The notes under the pieces were generated by a model. It had not been told where the DNA came from. It did no database searches and saw nothing but the letters and a program-made list of their open reading frames with translations. Shown here one piece after another: positions 6,844 to 10,380 of a DNA stretch of 10,380 nucleotides. The stretch is from RH-AL1 sp964245015. GTDB taxonomy: Bacteria > Pseudomonadota > Alphaproteobacteria > Rhizobiales > Beijerinckiaceae. The stretch is from NCBI GenBank assembly GCA_964245015.1, contig CAXTMA010000142.1, positions 1 through 10,380 of the forward strand, written 5' to 3'. Both the position numbers and the translations under genes were made by a program. Within the stretch, counting starts at the first letter, position 1. Each line of letters opens with the position of its first letter.

Positions 6844-7725
6844 ATGCCTGACGTTCTCGACACGACGCGTCGCGAAGGATCCGTCGCCCCGACCGGACTG
6901 CGGCGCGTGCCGCGTCGCGCTTCGTGGGTCGCCTTGTTTTCCGGCGTGGTGATCGCCTTCACGATACAGCTTCTGCTCAGTCTCCTGGGCAGCGCGATCG
7001 GGATCGCAGGCTTCGGCGGGAGCGGGACGTCGAGCGCCGAGACGCTCGGCATCGCGTCCGGGGTGTGGTGGATCGCGAGCAGCGCGGTCGCCGTCTTCTG
7101 CGCCGGCTACGCGGCCGCTTGGCTGGCGGCAGTGGAGAGCCGCTTCGGCGGAGCCCTGCACGGCCTCGTCACCTTCGGCGTGGCGACCATGCTGACCGTC
7201 TACCTGATCAGCAGCGCCGTCAGCAGCCTCACCGGCGGCGGCTTCTCGGCGCTGAACAGCGTCGCCCCGATGGTCGCCGGCGACGTCAAGGACGCGACGG
7301 CCCCGATCAGCGGCGACGCGCACGACGCGTCAGGCGCCGGCGATCCGGCCGCGGCCTACCTGCAGCAGGGGCCCGCGGATCCCGCGACGATGACGCCGCA
7401 GGAGGCGCAGAAGGAGGTCGCTACGAACCTCGGCACCTACCGCCGGCGCGAGGTGGCGGCCACCACGCCCCGCTTCACCACCGTGCCGTTCCATGTGTTG
7501 GCGGCGCCGGTCATCACGACGATGGTCGATGAGCTGGCGCTTTCGTTCGCCAAGCAGCTCGGCCTGACCACCAGCCCAGTCCCGGTACCGCTGGGCGAGT
7601 TCACGATCTTGATGCTCTGGCATGCATCCTACGATCGTGATCCCGCCCACCGTTGGCTGCGCGATGTGCTGGCTCGTCTCGGCCGAGAGGCAGCTTGGCA
7701 GGACCGGGCGGCCCAAGCCCACTAG
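6844..7725 (+). CDS. Chimera: PhnA-like membrane protein fused to a LysR C-terminal fragment
   Basis: ATG 6844 follows GGAGG (6831-6835) by 8 bases. Residues 1-200 form an inner-membrane protein with three predicted helices (about 28-56, 67-97, 103-130) and a hydrophilic tail ending MTPQEAQKEVATNLGTY. This matches the plan of proteins often labelled PhnA-like in Methylobacterium, from memory. At about residue 203 the sequence switches to ATTPRFTTVPFHVLAAP, then LGLTTSPVPVPL and a M-L-W-H-x-x-Y-D-x-D-P-A-H-R-W-L-R motif. This is the end of the co-inducer-binding domain of a LysR-type regulator. Its DNA-binding domain is absent. The join is in frame, so a 293-residue hybrid could be made, but the LysR piece alone would not regulate transcription and probably replaces the native end of the membrane protein. 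The membrane protein's role is unknown. Confidence 0.8.
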   Translation: MPDVLDTTRREGSVAPTGLRRVPRRASWVALFSGVVIAFTIQLLLSLLGSAIGIAGFGGSGTSSAETLGIASGVWWIASSAVAVFCAGYAAAWLAAVESRFGGALHGLVTFGVATMLTVYLISSAVSSLTGGGFSALNSVAPMVAGDVKDATAPISGDAHDASGAGDPAAAYLQQGPADPATMTPQEAQKEVATNLGTYRRREVAATTPRFTTVPFHVLAAPVITTMVDELALSFAKQLGLTTSPVPVPLGEFTILMLWHASYDRDPAHRWLRDVLARLGREAAWQDRAAQAH

Positions 7726-7735
7726 AAGTGATGGA

Positions 7736-8152
7736 TTAAAGAGCGCCCATCCTGGTCGGCACCGACTTGGTGACGGTGATTGTCCAAGGCGTTGGCGTCC
7801 ACTTCACCATAACCGGCACGCTGTAGCCACGCTGGCGCTGCACCTCGTCGGGGGTGGCGGCGATCGCAGCTTCGTGCAAGGCGGCGCCGATCACCGGCGG
7901 TATGACGAAGGACGTGGTGGCGGTTGCCAGATTCTGCGGTGCCGCCGCGAACCTGCCGGCGGCCGGCACGGCGTAACCTCCCTGGCGCTGCACGTCGTCA
8001 GGGCTGGTCGCGATGGCAAGATCGTGGAATGCGGCGCCGATGACGGGCGGGACGGCGAAGGTCTCGGCGCGAGGTGCCACTTCAGCAGCATCCGCCGGCA
8101 GCAGCGCGACGAAGGCGAGAGCGCCAACAAGGGAAAATGTGCGGTTGATCAT
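7736..8152 (-). CDS. Small exported protein with two copies of a 50-residue unit
   Basis: ATG 8152 is chosen because GAGGA lies 7 bases upstream and because it places a signal peptide at the N terminus (MINRTFSLVGALAFVALLPA, probable cut near residue 23, DAA before EVA). An earlier in-frame ATG at 8215 would bury that signal. The 138-residue product contains two similar units: FAVPPVIGAAFHDLAIATSP (from residue 32) with DDVQRQGGYAVP, and FVIPPVIGAALHEAAIAATP (from residue 82) with DEVQRQRGYSVP. Over the 33 aligned positions 22 are identical. The C terminus (WTPTPWTITVTKSVP) is short and beta-like. No enzyme or binding motif is recognised. The acidic PD-D/E-VQRQ-GY core is the conserved part, so it is presumably the functional one. 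The gene converges on the LysR-tailed chimera with 10 bp between stops. Confidence 0.75.
   Translation of the reverse strand: MINRTFSLVGALAFVALLPADAAEVAPRAETFAVPPVIGAAFHDLAIATSPDDVQRQGGYAVPAAGRFAAAPQNLATATTSFVIPPVIGAALHEAAIAATPDEVQRQRGYSVPVMVKWTPTPWTITVTKSVPTRMGAL
7811..8059. repeat. In-gene tandem duplication, 150-bp period
   Basis: Bases 7811-7909 and 7961-8059 align without gaps over 99 bp with 76 identical positions by hand count. The 150-bp period is a whole number of codons and gives the 50-residue protein repeat. The divergence suggests an old duplication rather than a recent slippage event. Confidence 0.7.
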
Positions 8153-8721
8153 CGTTCGGTCCTCAAGGGCGGCGGAGCGCCGTTGCGGATGCGAGGATGC
8201 TGTGCGCCGCAGCATGGATCAAACCGATGACGCCTATTCTCGCAATTGATCGTGTCGATGCAGAGATTGCCTCAGCGCTTGTTTGGCAGAAAGCAATGAC
8301 GCTCACCGGCAACTTGGCGCCTACTGCCGTCGCCGTCCCAAGGTCCGGCCGAGCCAGGAGGCGTCCCCAACATTGGCCTGACTTTTGCCGCAGCCGCTCA
8401 GCGACGAGCAGCACTACGCTATTAGGCGTTGGCGGGTCCGCTTCGGAGCTGATCGGAGCAACTCAACAACAGTCGCGATGGGTTGAGAGCTGCCGATCGA
8501 CCAACGTCGGTTCACCAACAGGAGGTCCTGCAGACCAGCCATTCACCTCTCGGCCAACCCACGTCATTAACGGTGCCCCTGGCGTGCTGGTTGTGATTGA
8601 AACCAATCAATACACCCCACCAATCATCTGCGCTCTCCGATTTTGATCCGGGTTTAAGGACCTTGATCCACGTAGCTGCGTTCCGAGCCTCTCCGCGCGA
8701 GACGACCACCGCCTGTCGCGC
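8153..8721. other. Intergenic region, no convincing gene
   Basis: Open frames exist on both strands, but none has a ribosome binding site together with coherent protein character. The stretch includes a 6-bp inverted repeat ATGCTG...CAGCAT (8197-8215) some 45 bp upstream of the minus-strand exported protein gene, which could be part of its control region. It also holds an AT-rich dyad at 8594-8609. Base composition falls toward lower GC between about 8560 and 8660, unlike the genes on either side. Confidence 0.4.
8594..8609. repeat. AT-rich 16-bp dyad
   Basis: TGATTG and CAATCA form perfect 6-bp arms around AAAC, and CAATCA recurs at about 8621. The site lies in the lowest-GC part of the intergenic region. 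It could be a regulator-binding site, but neither flanking gene is oriented to use it as an obvious promoter operator. Confidence 0.3.
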
Positions 8722-9597
8722 TTAAGCTTGCACATTGGTTTTGCGGCGGTCAGCGCCTAATAAACGCCGTGGGCGGCCGCCCGGCGTTGGTTGAGTCGCG
8801 GCATCATTGGGAAAGATCGGTTTTATGCGGCTGAGGTCGACGGATGACCGCTCGAGTGACTTCAAGAGCGATCGCCAATCCTCGATGTCCACGGCGATGT
8901 AGAAAACGCCAGCGAAATCGAGCGATGCGGCGAGCACGGCGATGCGCGTGTCCTCGGCCTTCGGCCGCGAAGCGGGCGGCTGCCAACGTGGCGAAGCGAT
9001 GGCAACCGCCCCGGACGGCTGATCCGAGGTAGGTCCGACGAACTCGATCTCCGCGCGTAACGCGATCGCCGTTTGGCTGCGCTCGTCGACGATCATGTAT
9101 TCCACACCCAGTTCCTTGCTGATCAGCGCCGAGACACTGCGAAGGTCCAGGTCGAGCCCTTTGAGCTCCGCTTCGTCTTTCGCCATCGACTCGAGCGTCG
9201 CGCTTACCGACAGCAGGAAGCTGTAGGATACGAGCCCGAGCAAAGCCGGTCTGGTCTGCAGGCCCGCATCTTCCGGCGACAGTCGCGAGATGCGTCCCAG
9301 AGCTTCGATGCTCGACACCGGTGCTTCGATCTCATCGAGGCGCACTCCGTATATCGGAGCTTCCCTGATGACGAACGTGTACGCCGCGAACACCCGCCTC
9401 ACGTAGTTGATGTGAAGTCTGCTCTCTTCCGCGATGGCGGCGAAGGCGGACGTGCGTCCGGCTCGCGGAACGCCCGCCAGCCTCGCCATTACATGCGCTC
9501 CAAGCCGGATCCAATCTTTGGCTGCAGCACCAGCGCGGCTGTCGCCGGAGGAACTTGCGCCTTCGCGGCGCCCGCAGTCATCGACTCGGATGCGCAT
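8722..9597 (-). CDS. Unrecognised protein with a possible N-terminal helix-turn-helix
   Basis: A 291-residue product is read from ATG 9597. The start is uncertain: there is no good ribosome binding site there, a GTG lies at 9657, and ATG 9489 (residue 37) has GGAG about 8 bases upstream, though using it would cut into a helix that seems part of the fold. Residues 1-25 look disordered. Residues about 50-72 (SAFAAIAEESRLHINYVRRV) have the spacing of a helix-turn-helix. Residues 114-140 are a hydrophobic helix, possibly amphipathic. Residues 150-190 (SVSALISKELGVEYMIVDER) and 218-250 (RIAVLAASLDFAGVFYIAVD) look alternating alpha/beta. The tail is basic. I do not recognise the family. Divergence from the gene at 9687, with under 100 bp between, fits a regulator controlling its neighbour and itself, but that is inference. 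Confidence 0.6.
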   Translation of the reverse strand: MRIRVDDCGRREGASSSGDSRAGAAAKDWIRLGAHVMARLAGVPRAGRTSAFAAIAEESRLHINYVRRVFAAYTFVIREAPIYGVRLDEIEAPVSSIEALGRISRLSPEDAGLQTRPALLGLVSYSFLLSVSATLESMAKDEAELKGLDLDLRSVSALISKELGVEYMIVDERSQTAIALRAEIEFVGPTSDQPSGAVAIASPRWQPPASRPKAEDTRIAVLAASLDFAGVFYIAVDIEDWRSLLKSLERSSVDLSRIKPIFPNDAATQPTPGGRPRRLLGADRRKTNVQA

Positions 9598-9624
9598 AAC
9601 GTTGAGGCCGGCGCATGAAACGGC

Positions 9625-9656
9625 TTGACTGGAGATGGCAAGCTCTGGGGTATACA
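9625..9656 (+). promoter_or_regulatory. Possible promoter in the divergent gap
   Basis: TTGACT (9625-9630) resembles a -35 box and TATACA (9651-9656) a -10 box for the plus-strand gene at 9687. The 20-bp spacer is longer than the usual 16-18, so strength would be low or activator-dependent. Confidence 0.25.
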
Positions 9657-9678
9657 CATCTTCGGATAAATCCCAGAG
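9643..9678 (+). promoter_or_regulatory. Inverted repeat overlapping the ribosome binding site
   Basis: CTCTGGG (9643-9649) and CCCAGAG (9672-9678) are perfect complements separated by 22 bases. The right arm overlaps the CAGAGG ribosome binding site of the gene at 9687. As DNA it could be an operator covering the putative -10 box. As RNA it could hide the ribosome site, but only if transcription starts upstream of 9643, which conflicts with the promoter proposed at 9625-9656. Confidence 0.3.
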
Positions 9679-9686
9679 GTTCGATC

Positions 9687-10232
9687 ATGGGAAAGGCAAC
9701 TAGCCGTCCGTTCCCGCAGTGGCCTTTCGCGGAGTTGGATACTGGCGCCGCGCGCGTCGAGGTCCACCATCTGAACGGGTGCGCGTTCATCGTGCTAGGA
9801 ATCTCCCTCAATGGCCTATCCGCGTCGGAGCGTAAGCGTATGCTGGACGGTCCGGTCAAGATCGTGTGGCGTCCGGTCCCCGATCTGTTAGTCTTCGTCG
9901 TGCAGACCTCGATCATGACCTACGACGCGCCCTTCTGCCCAGGACTGAACGGCGCTTCGTGGCATGTTGACCTGGTAAGGGCGTTACAGGGTCCGGTACC
10001 GCCGACCCTGGAAGTCGCTTTCGTGCACGACACCGACATCCGCCGTTGCTGCAAGATGACAACCGGCCCGAGTACCCGTTTGTTGATCGCGTTGGCCATG
10101 GACCACTGCCCGACCACGATGTGCAGTGTCGAGTACGACGATGCCCTGTGCCGCTATCAAAGCCTATATCAGCCCAGCGACTTGCTGAACGCCACGATCA
10201 TCAGCCACACCGGACGCGGTGGCTGGATGTAG
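9687..10232 (+). CDS. Unrecognised protein of 181 residues, divergent from the gene at 8722
   Basis: ATG 9687 is chosen because CAGAGG (9674-9679) lies 7 bases upstream. The open frame reaches back to 9615, but that extension runs through the promoter-like region. The product is cytosolic by appearance, with no signal peptide or clear membrane helix. It reads as mixed alpha/beta: ARVEVHHLNGCAFIVLGISL, VKIVWRPVPDLLVFVVQTSI, then LEVAFVHDTDIRRCCKM and a C-terminal MDHCPTTMCSVEYDDALCRY. It has six cysteines, including a CC pair (residues 119-120) and a C-x5-C pair. These could bind metal or be incidental, since the spacing matches no zinc motif I know. No family is recognised. A strong hairpin 52 bp after the stop suggests a single-gene transcript. 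Coding status rests on the ribosome site, length and codon composition. Confidence 0.6.
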   Translation: MGKATSRPFPQWPFAELDTGAARVEVHHLNGCAFIVLGISLNGLSASERKRMLDGPVKIVWRPVPDLLVFVVQTSIMTYDAPFCPGLNGASWHVDLVRALQGPVPPTLEVAFVHDTDIRRCCKMTTGPSTRLLIALAMDHCPTTMCSVEYDDALCRYQSLYQPSDLLNATIISHTGRGGWM

Positions 10233-10284
10233 ACTGGCGTCAACGTCAGGTGTCCATGCAGCAATACTCATTCTTCTGCAATAC

Positions 10285-10313
10285 AGATCGGCGCTGAAGT
10301 CCGGCGCCGATCT
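10285..10313 (+). terminator. Strong hairpin downstream of the 181-residue protein gene
   Basis: AGATCGGCGC and GCGCCGATCT form a perfect 10-bp stem around a 9-nt loop, starting 52 bases after the stop codon. It is the most stable hairpin I found in the window and sits between this gene and the next likely start. The following bases (ATGATTTGC) give only a weak T-run, so termination may be partial or may work on both strands. Confidence 0.55.
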
Positions 10314-10362
10314 ATGATTTGCATTCGCGACGCCGGACTATTCTCGCGCGGAGGACCGCGAC

Positions 10363-10380
10363 GTGAGACGATCTTCAGTG
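10363..10380 (+). CDS. Start of a gene cut off by the window edge
   Basis: GTG 10363 follows GGAGG (10350-10354) by 8 bases, the same arrangement used by other genes here. Only six codons (MRRSSV) are visible. The two arginines near the start would suit a signal peptide or membrane protein, but nothing can be said of function. Confidence 0.35.

Noticed and set aside
5410..7323. Minus-strand open frame of 637 codons across three genes
   Set aside because: It is an out-of-frame reading of the receiver-domain gene and antisense to the genes on both sides. Its product is repetitive Arg/Ala/Gly with no domain.
8197..8646. Plus-strand frame of 149 codons in the large intergenic region
   Set aside because: It has no suitable ribosome site, no hydrophobic or motif pattern, and runs through the AT-rich dyad region.
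9615..9686. Extension of the 181-residue protein to ATG 9615
   Set aside because: It would place coding sequence over the promoter-like and inverted-repeat elements, and ATG 9687 has a ribosome site at normal spacing.

Overview
The window is high-GC DNA with GGAGG-type ribosome binding sites. Its gene types (PhnA-like membrane protein, IS481 transposase, a Rep-like HUH protein common in Rhizobiales, an LLM flavin oxidoreductase, a multi-receiver kinase tail) suggest an alphaproteobacterium, most likely Methylobacterium or a relative. The genus rests on recalled protein resemblance and was not searched. No rRNA, tRNA, CRISPR array or intact mobile element was seen.

Layout. Bases 1-2140 are a graveyard. 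They hold the N-terminal third of an IS481 transposase with a one-base deletion, joined directly to a decayed gene of unknown function that can be followed through a stop codon and two frameshifts to base 987. A non-coding stretch rich in inverted repeats follows (988-1404), then a Rep-like HUH gene broken by a frameshift and an amber stop (1405-2137). Bases 2592-4415 carry a small exported charged protein, remains of a small membrane-anchored protein, and an exported protein that looks like an alpha/alpha-toroid carbohydrate-active enzyme. Bases 4661-5701 encode a luciferase-like flavin oxidoreductase. It converges, with only 4 bp between, on a protein made of the last piece of a histidine kinase ATPase domain plus two receiver domains (5706-6719, minus).

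Bases 6844-7725 encode a chimera: a three-helix PhnA-like membrane protein joined in frame to the C-terminal end of a LysR regulator. It converges on a small exported protein built from two copies of a 50-residue unit (7736-8152, minus). After about 570 bp without a convincing gene comes a divergent pair of unrecognised genes: one with a possible helix-turn-helix (8722-9597, minus) and one of 181 residues (9687-10232, plus) followed by a strong hairpin. The window ends at the likely start of another gene.

The genes do not form one pathway. The recurring theme is rearrangement and decay: at least three junctions fuse unrelated coding pieces (near 388, 6590 and 7445), and four genes or remnants are truncated or frameshifted. 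No defence, biosynthetic or secretion system is visible. The best candidates for something undescribed are the divergent unknown pair, the LysR-tailed membrane protein and the duplicated exported protein.
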